Program-made: the position numbers and the translations under genes
Assembly (NCBI GenBank): GCA_964642165.1
Contig: CAZXOC010000032.1
Location: 1-38,856, forward strand
Reading direction: 5' to 3'
DNA from: CAYRVX01 sp964642165
GTDB lineage: Bacteria > Planctomycetota > Phycisphaerae > SM23-33
DNA length: 38,856 nucleotides
In this document: positions 15,521-23,520 of the stretch, piece by piece
Numbering within the stretch: the stretch's first letter is position 1
Layout: each line of letters begins with the position of its first letter
The notes under the pieces: model-generated
Database searches by the model: none
The model's input: the letters and a program-made list of their open reading frames with translations, nothing else
What the model was told of the DNA's origin: nothing

Positions 15521-15561
15521 TTGTTATCCGACATAGGGGCGCTTATAATCCCAGTGTCGGA
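15521..15561 (+). promoter_or_regulatory. Promoter with overlapping inverted-repeat operator (XRE-ImmA module)
   Basis: TTGTTA (15521-15526) and a perfect TATAAT (15544-15549) are 17 bases apart. A perfect 7-base inverted repeat, TCCGACA (15527-15533) and TGTCGGA (15555-15561), brackets the -10 box. A repressor dimer bound there would block polymerase, fitting autoregulation by the XRE protein encoded 40 bases downstream. Confidence 0.7.
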
Positions 15562-15600
15562 ATTCCAGACGACTGCTCGAGTCATCGCGGAGATTACACC

Positions 15601-15951
15601 ATGCGAGTGGCCGAGACGATCGCGACGAACCTGCGCTCCGCGCGCGAGCAGGCGGATCTCTCGCAGGGGGAGTTGGCGAGCAGGTTAGGGTTGGCTTCTC
15701 ACTCGGCTGTCTGCGACATGGAGGCCGGGCGGCGGCGCGTCTCGGCCACCGAACTGGCCCGGCTGTCGGAGATCCTGAGCAGGCCGGTGGACTGGTTCTT
15801 CGCCCCGCAGGCGGATCACGAGGACTTCATCGCCCTCGCCCGGGCCCAGGGCAGGCCGCAGGCCGTGCGGGCGGCGTTGGCGGAAGCGGAGAAGTACTTC
15901 GCGAACTTCCTGTTCCTGGAGCGGATCTTGGGCAAGAGGCGAAGGGGTTGA
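15601..15951 (+). CDS. XRE-family transcriptional regulator
   Basis: This 116-residue protein has an XRE HTH at about residues 8-65: NLRSAREQADLSQGELASRL followed by an atypical insertion (GLASHSAVCDMEAGRR) and the closing helix of the fold, with PVDWFFAP after it. The C-terminal 45 residues are helical and probably dimerise. It is preceded by a well-formed promoter with an operator-like inverted repeat and followed after 6 bases by an ImmA/IrrE-type peptidase. In such pairs the peptidase usually cleaves the XRE repressor and relieves repression. It could be a phage-type lysogeny or stress-response repressor. Confidence 0.85.
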   Translation: MRVAETIATNLRSAREQADLSQGELASRLGLASHSAVCDMEAGRRRVSATELARLSEILSRPVDWFFAPQADHEDFIALARAQGRPQAVRAALAEAEKYFANFLFLERILGKRRRG

Positions 15952-15957
15952 CCCGCC

Positions 15958-16803
15958 ATGGCGAGCGAGGGCATCCAGAGGGCGGTGAAGGCAGCCCAGA
16001 TCCTGCGGCGGCGTTGGCGAGCGGGACCGCGCCCGGCCCATCACCTGTTCGATCTTGCCGAACAGAACCGCGTCCTCGTGTTCCGCCTCGCGCTGGATCC
16101 CGGGCTCTCGGGGGCGTTCGTCCGCAGTCGCAGACACCGGATCAGTGTCATCGTCGTCAACACGTCCCGCAAGAGCCCGCATCACCAGCGCTTCACGCTG
16201 GCCCATGAGCTCGGGCACCTGGAACTGCACGAGGAGGAGGGGCTGGTCGAGTCGATCGACTCGGGATCGCAGGACCCCCGCGAGAGGGAGGCCAATGTCT
16301 TCGCGGCCGAGCTGCTGGTGCCGTTGAGCGAGGTGAAACGGACCCTCCGCAAGACGTACCGGCCGGAACCGGGCTGCGTCCGTGACGAACTGGTCGTTCA
16401 CTTGGCTCGTCTGTTCGGGGTCAGTCACGAGGTGATCCTCTGGCGGCTGAAGATCGTCCTGGAGCTGCCGGAGGACGAGGTCACGCAGCGAGTCCGGGAG
16501 ACGAACTGGTGGTCGGTGTGGCAGCAGTACGCCCCGGACGCCTGCGCGAGCGCTTCCCGCGGGGGAGAGGCGCGCACGTGGGGAGGCGAAGGCGTTTCGG
16601 AAGAGACGGCCCGCCAAGTCTCGCGGCTGCCGGCGGTCTACCGCGAGATGGCCTTCGAGGCATACCGGCGCAGGGAGATCACCGCCGGCAAACTGGCCGA
16701 AGTGCTGGGCCTGCCCGACCAGCACGTGGCGCTGGAGGAGGTCGTTCCCTTGATCGACCCGGGCCAGCGCCCCCGGCTGGCCGGCACGTCGGGCGTTCCG
16801 TAG
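15958..16803 (+). CDS. ImmA/IrrE-type zinc metallopeptidase
   Basis: The 281-residue protein carries the zinc-binding site HELGH at residues 83-87 (in LAHELGHLELH) and the third-ligand segment EREANVFAAELL (Glu about 111), both typical of the COG2856/DUF955 family. A C-terminal extension of about 100 residues contains a winged-helix-like stretch (LARLFGVSHEVILWRL) and a tryptophan-rich segment (NWWSVWQQY). It presumably cleaves the XRE repressor encoded just upstream, as ImmA does with ImmR. A frameshifted PIN-like gene follows 21 bases later, completing a three-gene module seen in other accessory regions. Confidence 0.87.
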   Translation: MASEGIQRAVKAAQILRRRWRAGPRPAHHLFDLAEQNRVLVFRLALDPGLSGAFVRSRRHRISVIVVNTSRKSPHHQRFTLAHELGHLELHEEEGLVESIDSGSQDPREREANVFAAELLVPLSEVKRTLRKTYRPEPGCVRDELVVHLARLFGVSHEVILWRLKIVLELPEDEVTQRVRETNWWSVWQQYAPDACASASRGGEARTWGGEGVSEETARQVSRLPAVYREMAFEAYRRREITAGKLAEVLGLPDQHVALEEVVPLIDPGQRPRLAGTSGVP

Positions 16804-16824
16804 CGGCGCTGCCGCAACGGGGGC

Positions 16825-17201
16825 ATGAGCATGAAGGCCCTGTCACGCCCCGTCCTGTTCGACACGGATGTCATCATCTGTCTCCACCAGTGGGACGTCT
16901 GGCGGAAAACCTGTCGGCTCATGGGACCGAATGCCTGCGTCGCGGAACTCGTTGCCAAGCGAGAAGCCCGCGGCTATCGGGAGCGAGGCACGGGCAGTAC
17001 CTCCAGCACTTCGCGGCGCTGGAGGCGGCCGATCCGGGCGAGCGGGAGACCTTCGCCCTGGCCTGGGTGCTGGGCTACGACGTGTGCTCCCGGGACGTCA
17101 GTGCGGCGGAGATCTTCCACCGCCTCCGTCCCGAGGGCTGTCCTTCGCGGCACAGGGACGTCATGCCGCTGCTCGAGCGCCTGGGCATCCTGCGATGGTG
17201 A
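16825..17201 (+). pseudogene. PIN-like nuclease (DUF4411-like), frameshifted
   Basis: The first frame gives MSMKALSRPVLFDTDVII, a PIN-type N-terminus with the metal-binding DTD, and continues to about GYRERG. The sequence then turns into arginine/serine-rich noise while the +1 frame takes over with RHGQYLQHFAALEAADPGE, FALAWVLGYDVCSRD and VMPLLERLGILRW to the stop at 17199-17201. One base inserted or lost near 16975-16995 explains the break; joined, the protein would be about 125 residues. PIN proteins next to XRE-ImmA pairs act as ribonuclease toxins in known relatives, so inactivation would be selectively plausible. A sequence error cannot be excluded. Confidence 0.65.
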
Positions 17202-17220
17202 AGCCGCCCGGCGGGGCGGC

Positions 17221-18510
17221 TCAGAGGCTGTCGCGTCGCGCGCGGGCGGTGCGGTAGACGGCGTCCAGGGCGCGGCGAAGTGTCCAGGCGTCCTCGCGCG
17301 CGGTGCTGTCCCCGGCGACCTCCTTCAGCGCCGCGCTCAGGCGGTTCCGCTCGGCCTCGGTCACCCGGCCGGCGGGCAGCGCCAGCAGGTCCCGGGCCGT
17401 CGTCTCGTAGACGTCGCGGCAGGCCTCGACGCGCCCGCTGTTGTACAGCGGTGCGCCGCGGGAGACGGCCAGCTCGATCCGCCCGGCGACGCTCTCGTCG
17501 CCGGCGCCCCGCGCGGGCGGCGGCAGCAGGACGCGGTCGATCACGTGGATCACGCCGTTGCGCGCCGGCACGTCCGCCTGGAGGACCGTCGCGCCGTCCA
17601 CGCGGAGGTCGCCCCGGGACGCGATCGCCAGGGGGGAGCCCTCCAGCGTCGCCGCGGAGCGCTTGCGCAGCGTGATGCGGCCGGGGGCGACGTGGCGCGT
17701 CAGGATCGCCGTGAGCTTCTTGCGGTTCTCCGGCCGCAGCAGGTCCTCCAGCGCGCCGGCGGGCAGCTTGGCGAAGGCCTCGTCGGTGGGCGCGAAGAGC
17801 GTCAGCGGCCCGGGGCCCTTGAGCGCCTCGACCAGCCCGGCGGCCTTTGCCGCGGCGAGAAGCGTCTTGAACTTCCCCGCGGCGACGGCGGTCTCGACGA
17901 GGTCGCCGGCCGGGCCCGGGCGATAGGCCCGGATCCAGTCCACGTCCAGGCGGAACGGGCCGACCTTCTTGTCGGCGAGGAGGAAGCCGACGGACTGGAT
18001 CTTCGCCGGGTCGGGCGGCGGGACGAGGGGAAGCTCCCGGCCGAACGACGTCGCGCGGAGACTCTTGAACGGCACGCGGATTTCCTGCCACCGGCCGGGC
18101 TGCGTCCGGAAGGTGACGCGATGCGACCCGGCGGGGATCCGCACGTCGGTGTAGACGGTCAGCCAGTAGGTCCGCCCGTCGCCCCGCACGCGAATGGCCA
18201 GGCCGGCGTAGTCGGACAGGTCGGTCGGCTTTCGCCGGGATCGGATCGAGGAGAACCCGCCGTTGTTCTCGAGCGACAGCGTGCCGGAGAACGTCAGGGC
18301 GCCCTTGCCGCCCAGGCGGAAGCCGCCCTTGGACACGCCGCCCATGACGTTGTCGTTGACGGTCTGCCAGTCCCTGGCGGCGTCGGCCGCCTGGAAGTCG
18401 AACAGGACGCGATCGGCCTCGGCCGCGCCGAGGTCCGCCGCACTCAGCAGCAGCGCCGCCGCCGTCACGGCGGTTGCGGCGCGAACCTTGTAGTCGTTTC
18501 GTTGCTTCAT
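17221..18510 (-). CDS. Exported CIA30-fasciclin fusion protein
   Basis: This 429-residue protein begins with a signal peptide (YKVRAATAVTAAALLLSAA). Residues about 33-175 are a CIA30/NDUFAF1-like jelly-roll: WQTVNDNVMGGVSKGGF, NNGGFSSIRSR, YAGLAIRVRGDGR, and LPLVPPPDPAKIQSVGFLL. A fasciclin (FAS1) domain follows at about 185-310: LVEALKGPGPLTLFAPTDEA with AFAKLPAG, then NGVIHVIDRVLLPP. The last 110 residues are helical and unassigned. FAS1 domains mediate surface adhesion, and CIA30-like domains in bacteria are of unknown use, so an envelope adhesion role is a guess. The start at 18510 is chosen for the AAAGGAG site 10 bases upstream; a longer frame to 18642 is rejected. It is a cellular gene sitting between the island and the phage cassette. 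Confidence 0.85.
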   Translation of the reverse strand: MKQRNDYKVRAATAVTAAALLLSAADLGAAEADRVLFDFQAADAARDWQTVNDNVMGGVSKGGFRLGGKGALTFSGTLSLENNGGFSSIRSRRKPTDLSDYAGLAIRVRGDGRTYWLTVYTDVRIPAGSHRVTFRTQPGRWQEIRVPFKSLRATSFGRELPLVPPPDPAKIQSVGFLLADKKVGPFRLDVDWIRAYRPGPAGDLVETAVAAGKFKTLLAAAKAAGLVEALKGPGPLTLFAPTDEAFAKLPAGALEDLLRPENRKKLTAILTRHVAPGRITLRKRSAATLEGSPLAIASRGDLRVDGATVLQADVPARNGVIHVIDRVLLPPPARGAGDESVAGRIELAVSRGAPLYNSGRVEACRDVYETTARDLLALPAGRVTEAERNRLSAALKEVAGDSTAREDAWTLRRALDAVYRTARARRDSL

Positions 18511-18687
18511 GGCCGTGTGCTCCTTTGCTTTGCTTGGCCTGCCCCATTGTATGCACGCGCGGCCGGGCGCCGGCGGCCGGCGAGCGCGGCACGTGGTTTC
18601 GCGGCCGGAGGTTACGCCGGCCCGGCGGGCTCCGAAAGGCATCCGTGGCGAAGAAAAAATTCAAAAATGCGGATTTCCGTTGTGCAT

Positions 18688-18716
18688 TTGACCCTTCGAG
18701 ACGTATATGCCTGCTA
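18688..18716 (+). promoter_or_regulatory. Candidate late promoter of the phage cassette
   Basis: TTGACC (18688-18693) is followed after 17 bases by a poor -10 (CTGCTA, 18711-18716) immediately downstream of an AT-rich patch. The -35 is good and the -10 weak, as expected for an activator-dependent late promoter. It lies 335 bases before the small terminase gene; no better rightward promoter is seen further into the cassette. Confidence 0.35.
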
Positions 18717-18914
18717 CGGGGGGACGACTGAAATCGACCCTCACTTGGGCGGGGATCTCAACGATCGACCCACGGCGGCGGCGGACCGCCTGCCGGCGGC
18801 GGGACGCCCCCGCGGAAGACCTGCGTTTCTTCGGTGATGGGGTTGTGATGGGCTCTCCGTGAGCCGTCGGGCGGCCCGGACCGCTCGACGGGGGGCCGCG
18901 TGTTGCGGGCCCCA

Positions 18915-18992
18915 GCCGACTCCCCCGATTCGCCCGCAATCCGGCCCCCGACACAGGATGGGCACGCGGGCAACGGCATCGGGGGAGTCGGC
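18915..18992. repeat. 15-bp perfect inverted repeat upstream of the small terminase
   Basis: GCCGACTCCCCCGAT (18915-18929) and its exact complement ATCGGGGGAGTCGGC (18978-18992) enclose a second matched pair, GCCCGC (18932-18937) and GCGGGC (18966-18971). In RNA this folds into a long hairpin; in DNA it gives two-fold symmetric sites. Its place just before terS suits a packaging start site (cos/pac) or a control hairpin for the cassette. It is not followed by a T-run and is unlikely to be a terminator. Confidence 0.75.
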
Positions 18993-19023
18993 CCCCTCGC
19001 GGGTCGCCAGAGAGGCAGGAAGG

Positions 19024-19476
19024 ATGTCACCGGCAAGGCTCTACCTCGACGAGCAGGACTTCGCCCGCGACGTCGCCGTCGGGCACTTGGGCGTGGAGGC
19101 CCTCGCGCGGAAGCACGGCATGTGCCGCGGCTACGCCCACAAGCTCATCAAGGGGCAACACCGGCCGGACGTCGCCCGGCTCATCGCCGAGCTGAAGGCT
19201 GACCTGGAGGCCACGACCAAGCGGGAGACGCGCCGGCAGTTGGCGCTGCTGGAGCGTAAGGCGGTCCAGACGCTCGAGCAGGCCATGGACAGGCCGCACA
19301 CCTCCGTCGGCCTCAAGGCGGCCCAGGAGGTGCTGAAGCGGACGCTCGACCGGCCGCCCGTCCCGCTCGAGCCGTTCTGGTCGGACGAGGCGTACCCGAC
19401 GCCGGAAGAGGAGCAGCGGGCCGTCATCGAGGTGCGCGACCCGCCGGCGCTGCCGGCGGGAGACGCCGGCCCGTGA
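19024..19476 (+). CDS. Terminase small subunit-like protein
   Basis: The 150-residue protein has an N-terminal HTH-like segment (residues about 12-45: VGHLGVEALARKHGMCRGYA), then a charged helical region (LIAELKADLEATTKRETRR to about residue 110) suited to ring oligomerisation, and a proline-rich tail with FWSDEAYPTPEEEQR. Size, layout and position directly before the large terminase match small terminase subunits, which recognise the packaging site and hand DNA to the large subunit. The ATG at 19024 has AGGAAGG close upstream; the longer frame to 18859 runs through the inverted repeat and is rejected. Its stop overlaps the terL GTG (GTGA). Sequence similarity alone is weak. Confidence 0.7.
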   Translation: MSPARLYLDEQDFARDVAVGHLGVEALARKHGMCRGYAHKLIKGQHRPDVARLIAELKADLEATTKRETRRQLALLERKAVQTLEQAMDRPHTSVGLKAAQEVLKRTLDRPPVPLEPFWSDEAYPTPEEEQRAVIEVRDPPALPAGDAGP

Positions 19477-20942
19477 GGCGGCCGACGGGCCGGGAGGAGC
19501 TGGGGTCCCTCGTCGCTCGGGCGTTCGGGATTCGCCTGCCGGGCCGGCCGATGACGCCGGGCCACTCGACGCCGCTGGACTTCCTCGCCGACGCCTTCCT
19601 GCATCCGAAGAGGGACGTGGCCGCCTGGGCCAACCGCGGCGGGATGAAGACGCTGTCGGCCTCGATCCTCGCGGCGCTGGAGTTCTTCTTCACCCAGGCG
19701 TCGCTTCGGGCGAGGGTGCTGGCGGGCAGCGAGGGCCAGGCGGGCAACCTGTACGAGTACTGGACGCGCTGGTGCGACCGGCTGCTGAGCGGAAAGGTCG
19801 TCGGCTCGCCGGGACGGCTGCGGACGCGGCTGACCACCGGCGACTTCGAGATCCTCTCGGCCAGCCAGAAGCGCGTCCGCGGCCCGAAGGTCCAGCGGCT
19901 GTTCCGCGACGAGGTGGACGAGATCGACCCGGACGTCTTCGCCGCCTCGGTGGGCATGCTGGCCAGCCGCCCGGAGGCCCCCGCCCGGACGGTCGACACG
20001 TCCACGTGGCACCGCGCGGGCGGGCCGATGGGCCGCCTGGTGGGCGATGCGGCCGGGCGCGGCATCCACCTGCACAAGTGGAACGTGTGGGAGGTGCTGG
20101 CGCCATGCCCGGCGGAGCGGCACGAGCACGGCCGTGGCTGTGCGTCCTGCCCGCTGGCGCCCGCGTGCCTGGCGAAGGCCCGCGAGCGGCACGCCGAGCC
20201 GGACCGCCGCGTCGGCATCGCGGCCGAGTGCCGCGGGCTGCTGGCCATCGACGACGCCATCAAGCAGTTCGGCCAGTGGTCCATCAAGCAATGGCGAGCC
20301 GAGGCGGAGTGTCGCCGGCCCTCGCCGGAGGGCCTGGTCTACCCGGCCTTCGACCGGGCCGTCCACGTGTGGCCGGAGCTTCGCCTCCGGGCCGACCTGC
20401 CGACCTGGCGGTCGGTCGACTGGGGATGGAATGCCTTCGTCTGCCTGTGGATCCAGCAGGACGAGGCGGGCCGCGTGCTGGTCGTGGACGAGTACTGCAC
20501 GGCGGGCACGACGACGGCCGACAACGCCGAGAAGATCCAGCACCGCGACGGCGGCCTGCGGGTCGAGGCGACGTTCTGCGACCCGGCCGGGCGCAACCGA
20601 AACGACCAGACCGGCTACAGCGACGTCGAGGTCTTCGAGGGCCGGGGCGTCCGCTGCACGTACACCCTGTCGTCCTGGGCCCGGGAGGTCCGCAACGGGA
20701 TCAACCTGGTGCGGGCGCACCTGCGGCCGGCGGCGGGCGAGCCGCGGCTGTTCGTCGCGGGGCGGTGCACGCAGCTCATCGAGGCGTTCGAGAGCTACCG
20801 CAACCGGCGGGTGAACGGCGAGTACGTCGACGAGCCGCGCAAGCCCCAGCCGTGCGACCACCCGATGGACGCCCTTCGCTACTACTTCGTCAACCGACAC
20901 GCCCCGACGCGCGGCGAGACCCGCCGGCTGAAGTACTCGTAG
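19473..20942 (+). CDS. Terminase large subunit
   Basis: This 489-residue protein powers and cuts DNA during capsid filling. The ATPase part has a variant Walker A (ANRGGMKT, 53-60) and a Walker B (LFRDEVDE, 143-150). The nuclease part shows the RNase-H-like acidic residues in SVDWGW (Asp316), FCDPAG (Asp370) and HPMDALRYYF (Asp466). Between the two lies a four-cysteine cluster (Cys212, 223, 226, 232, in CPAERHEHGRGCASCPL and the residues just after) that could bind zinc. The GTG start overlaps the small-subunit stop by four bases, indicating translational coupling. The portal gene follows 38 bases later. The large-terminase assignment is strong; the packaging mode (cos or headful) cannot be told from the protein by eye. 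Confidence 0.92.
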   Translation: MRRPTGREELGSLVARAFGIRLPGRPMTPGHSTPLDFLADAFLHPKRDVAAWANRGGMKTLSASILAALEFFFTQASLRARVLAGSEGQAGNLYEYWTRWCDRLLSGKVVGSPGRLRTRLTTGDFEILSASQKRVRGPKVQRLFRDEVDEIDPDVFAASVGMLASRPEAPARTVDTSTWHRAGGPMGRLVGDAAGRGIHLHKWNVWEVLAPCPAERHEHGRGCASCPLAPACLAKARERHAEPDRRVGIAAECRGLLAIDDAIKQFGQWSIKQWRAEAECRRPSPEGLVYPAFDRAVHVWPELRLRADLPTWRSVDWGWNAFVCLWIQQDEAGRVLVVDEYCTAGTTTADNAEKIQHRDGGLRVEATFCDPAGRNRNDQTGYSDVEVFEGRGVRCTYTLSSWAREVRNGINLVRAHLRPAAGEPRLFVAGRCTQLIEAFESYRNRRVNGEYVDEPRKPQPCDHPMDALRYYFVNRHAPTRGETRRLKYS

Positions 20943-20980
20943 GCGGCGGCACCGCGCGGCGTCCGGCAGAACGAGGCACC

Positions 20981-22528
20981 ATGGAACACGAGTTCAACCC
21001 ATTCCACGAGAACCCGCTGTACCGGCGGCACCGGGCGCGGTGGCAGTTGGAGACCGACGCCGCGGAGATGACGCTGGACGTGCTGGGGCGCGGCGCGTAC
21101 CTGCCGAAGTTCTCCGCGCAGGAGCACGACGACGACTACGCCTACCGCCGCAGCATGTCGGTGCCGCTGGACATGTGCCGCGACGGCGTGCGGATTCGCG
21201 TCGACAACCTCTGGCGGACGCCGCCGAAGCGGTCGGTGGACCCGGCGAGCCGCTGGCGCGACGTCCTCGAGCCGCTGATCCACGACGCCGACGGCGACGG
21301 CACGTCGCTGGACGCCTTCATGCGCCGGGCCGTCTGGAACCACTACGTCACCGGCGTGGACGTCGTCACGCAGGTCGCCGACGTGCCCGAGGGCGTCGAG
21401 ATCCGCACCAAGCAGGACCAGGCCCGCCATCACGTGCTGCCGTACTTCATGCAGTTCACGCCGCTGGAGCGCCCGGACTGGGCCGTCAACGGCTCGCGGA
21501 ACTTCCTGTGGGTCCGCTACTGCCTCGGGCGGCCTGCCCCCGGCGATGAGCTCGCCGACGCCGAGGCCGACGGGCCGGACGCCGTGGACTTCCTGACGTT
21601 GACGGCAGGGCAGTATCGCCTGTGGCGGGCCGTGGGGCCCGCCGACGCCGACGGCGACGACGGCGACCTGCAGGTCGTCCTGCTGCGCGAGGGCTCGCAC
21701 GGCCTGGGCCAGCCGCCGGTGATCAAGTTCTACTTTGCCGAGTCGCAGAAGAGCGGGCACGGCGGCGTGCCGCTGTCGCTGCTGACGCGTCCGGCCGTCG
21801 TGGCCAAGGTGGCCATGAACCTCAAGAGCCAGGCGGACGCCGAGCTGCTGGCGTCGGTGCCGCGGTGGTTCGCCACGGGCTTCCAGAAGGGCGAGCTGCC
21901 CGACACGTACGGCGGGGGGATGCTGATCTCGGCGCAGGACCCGGCGGCGACGCTCCACGTCGTCCAGGGCGACGTCGGGCACATCGTCGAGAAGCGGCGA
22001 TGGCTGCTGCTGTACCTCGGCGAGATCCTGCGACTGCTGAAGTTCCGCGGCGGCATGGCGGAGATCGAGGCCCACGCCGGCAGCGGGCTGAAGCTGGCCA
22101 TCGAGCGGACCGACCTCGACAACGAGCTCCGCGCGACGGCCTCGCAGTGCGAGCGGCTCGAGCTGGAGATGATGCGCCAGGCCGTGTGCCTGGCCACCGG
22201 TCGGCAGATCGCCCCGCACGAGGCCGCGCGCGAGCTGGGCTACAGCGTGACGTACAACCGCGACTTCGTGCTCGAGCCGGTCGGCGAGATGCTCGACAAC
22301 CTCCGCAAGTGGGTCGGCGAGTGCGCGGCGGTGTCGAGCGGCCTGACGGAGGTCACCCGCGAGATGACCCGCCAACTGGCCAACATGCTCGCCCGCGACG
22401 GCTCCCCGCAGCATCGCGCGATCGTCCAGCAGATCGAGGGCGCCGCGCTGGCGGGCCCGAAGCCGGCGGCGCGGCGTGGGCCGGGGGCGACCGCCGCGCC
22501 GGACCCCGGCCGCCGGAGGAGCAGATGA
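20981..22528 (+). CDS. Portal protein
   Basis: The 515-residue protein stands directly after the large terminase and has the size of a portal. It has an N-terminal region with YRRSMSVPLDMCRDGVRI, a beta-rich central part (VIKFYFAESQKSGHGGVPLS), a long helical stem region (KVAMNLKSQADAELLASVP), and a helical C-terminal crown (LRATASQCERLELEMMRQAV). Portals form the dodecameric DNA gateway and bind the terminase. Assignment rests on position, length and helix pattern; no single diagnostic motif is present. The start at 20981 has GAGG about 8 bases upstream; the longer frame is a shadow of terL. The stop overlaps the next start (ATGA). Confidence 0.8.
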   Translation: MEHEFNPFHENPLYRRHRARWQLETDAAEMTLDVLGRGAYLPKFSAQEHDDDYAYRRSMSVPLDMCRDGVRIRVDNLWRTPPKRSVDPASRWRDVLEPLIHDADGDGTSLDAFMRRAVWNHYVTGVDVVTQVADVPEGVEIRTKQDQARHHVLPYFMQFTPLERPDWAVNGSRNFLWVRYCLGRPAPGDELADAEADGPDAVDFLTLTAGQYRLWRAVGPADADGDDGDLQVVLLREGSHGLGQPPVIKFYFAESQKSGHGGVPLSLLTRPAVVAKVAMNLKSQADAELLASVPRWFATGFQKGELPDTYGGGMLISAQDPAATLHVVQGDVGHIVEKRRWLLLYLGEILRLLKFRGGMAEIEAHAGSGLKLAIERTDLDNELRATASQCERLELEMMRQAVCLATGRQIAPHEAARELGYSVTYNRDFVLEPVGEMLDNLRKWVGECAAVSSGLTEVTREMTRQLANMLARDGSPQHRAIVQQIEGAALAGPKPAARRGPGATAAPDPGRRRSR

Positions 22529-23478
22529 TCGTCGCCCACGTCAGCCTGACGCCGCTGGCCGGCGCGGTCTGGGCGGCGGCGGAGGCGTTCCGCGAGGCAG
22601 GCTACGACAGCTTCTGCATCGCCCCCGACGCCACCGGCGACGGCCGCGACGTGCCGACGGACTACCGGGCGCCGCCGGTCGGCGGGGCGGTCGCGCGGCT
22701 GCATCAGGCCGACGCGGTCTTCTGCCACGACGGCTGGCCCTACGGCGAGCAGTGGTACCCGCCGACCGCGCCGACCGTCGGATGGTTCCACACGCCGCCG
22801 GAGTCGGGCGCCCGCGACCGCCGGCTGGTCGAGAGCGGCTGGCCATGGGGCGTGAGCGGCTCGGGCGACACGCGGCGCGCGCCCGGTCGCCCGCCGCTGC
22901 CGGAACTGGTCCCACTGAAGCACCGCTTCTACCAGGCCGGCGAGAAGCCCGCCGAGCGCGTGAGGATCGCCTACTGCCCGTCGGACTCGACGGGCGGTCG
23001 CAGCGGCCAGGCCGCCTGTGGATGCGTGCTGGGCGCGCTGGATGGGCTCAGCGCCGACGTGGAGGTCATCCCCGGCGGCCCGCCGGCGTCGAAGCTCCGG
23101 CGGATGGCGGCGGCCCACGTCGTCATCGACGGGTGCGACGACGGATCGTACGGCCGCAGCAGCCTGGAGGCCCTCGCGCTGGGCTGCGTGGCGGTCAACC
23201 GCTGCGATGCCCGCCGCGCGTGGGCCATCCAGCGGATGACCGGCGGCTGCGGGCACCCGTTCGAGGTGGCCGATCTCGGCCGCCTTCGCGAGGCCCTGCG
23301 GCGGCTGGTCGGCCTCGGCCCGGAGGCCCTCGCGCACATGGGCCGGCGCAACCGCAGGTGGATGGAGGCAGCGTGGCGGCCGGTCGGGCTGATCGAGCGG
23401 AACCTCCGGCCGCTGATGGAGGCGGCCGCGGCCCGCCAGGTCGCCGGCGTGGCGCCGGAGCACTCGCCGGTGTCCTGA
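22525..23478 (+). CDS. GT-B-type glycosyltransferase-like protein within the head module
   Basis: This 317-residue protein begins MIVAHVSLTPLAGAVW, the first beta strand of a GT-B Rossmann domain. A second domain starts near residue 146 (VRIAYCPSDSTGGRS, as in 'apSs.. KG') and contains AAAHVVIDGCDDGSYGRSSL with Glu215 in SSLEALALGC, the donor-nucleotide region of GT4-like enzymes. It would transfer a sugar from a nucleotide donor; the acceptor is unknown. It overlaps the portal stop by four bases and has GGAGGAG upstream, so it is translated together with the virion genes. The position argues for glycosylation of a capsid protein, or of host surface sugars during assembly. It could also be a catalytically weak homolog. 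Confidence 0.75.
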   Translation: MIVAHVSLTPLAGAVWAAAEAFREAGYDSFCIAPDATGDGRDVPTDYRAPPVGGAVARLHQADAVFCHDGWPYGEQWYPPTAPTVGWFHTPPESGARDRRLVESGWPWGVSGSGDTRRAPGRPPLPELVPLKHRFYQAGEKPAERVRIAYCPSDSTGGRSGQAACGCVLGALDGLSADVEVIPGGPPASKLRRMAAAHVVIDGCDDGSYGRSSLEALALGCVAVNRCDARRAWAIQRMTGGCGHPFEVADLGRLREALRRLVGLGPEALAHMGRRNRRWMEAAWRPVGLIERNLRPLMEAAAARQVAGVAPEHSPVS

Positions 23479-23520
23479 GCAAGGCAACCGAGCAACGTGG
23501 ATCATTCCCCTGGAGCAGTC

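Larger units (their letters stand above)
18511..19023. other. Long non-coding junction between cellular gene and phage cassette
   Basis: On the left is the promoter side of the CIA30-fasciclin gene (a -10-like TACAAT on the minus strand at 18546-18551). An AT-rich patch with GAAAAAATTCAAAAATG follows at 18650-18670, then a rightward promoter candidate (18688-18716), a GC-rich leader and a large inverted repeat (18915-18992) ending about 30 bases before the small terminase start. Short frames across it on both strands are not convincing as genes. Confidence 0.6.

Noticed and set aside
16825..18837. Plus-strand frame of 670 residues running from the PIN gene across the CIA30-fasciclin gene
   Set aside because: Only its first 55 residues are real (PIN N-terminus); after the frameshift it is antisense shadow.
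12829..19023. tRNA gene or attachment-site repeat marking the left end of the phage element
   Set aside because: No tRNA-like GGTTCGA arm or direct repeat convincing as att was found on either strand; the right end is outside the window.
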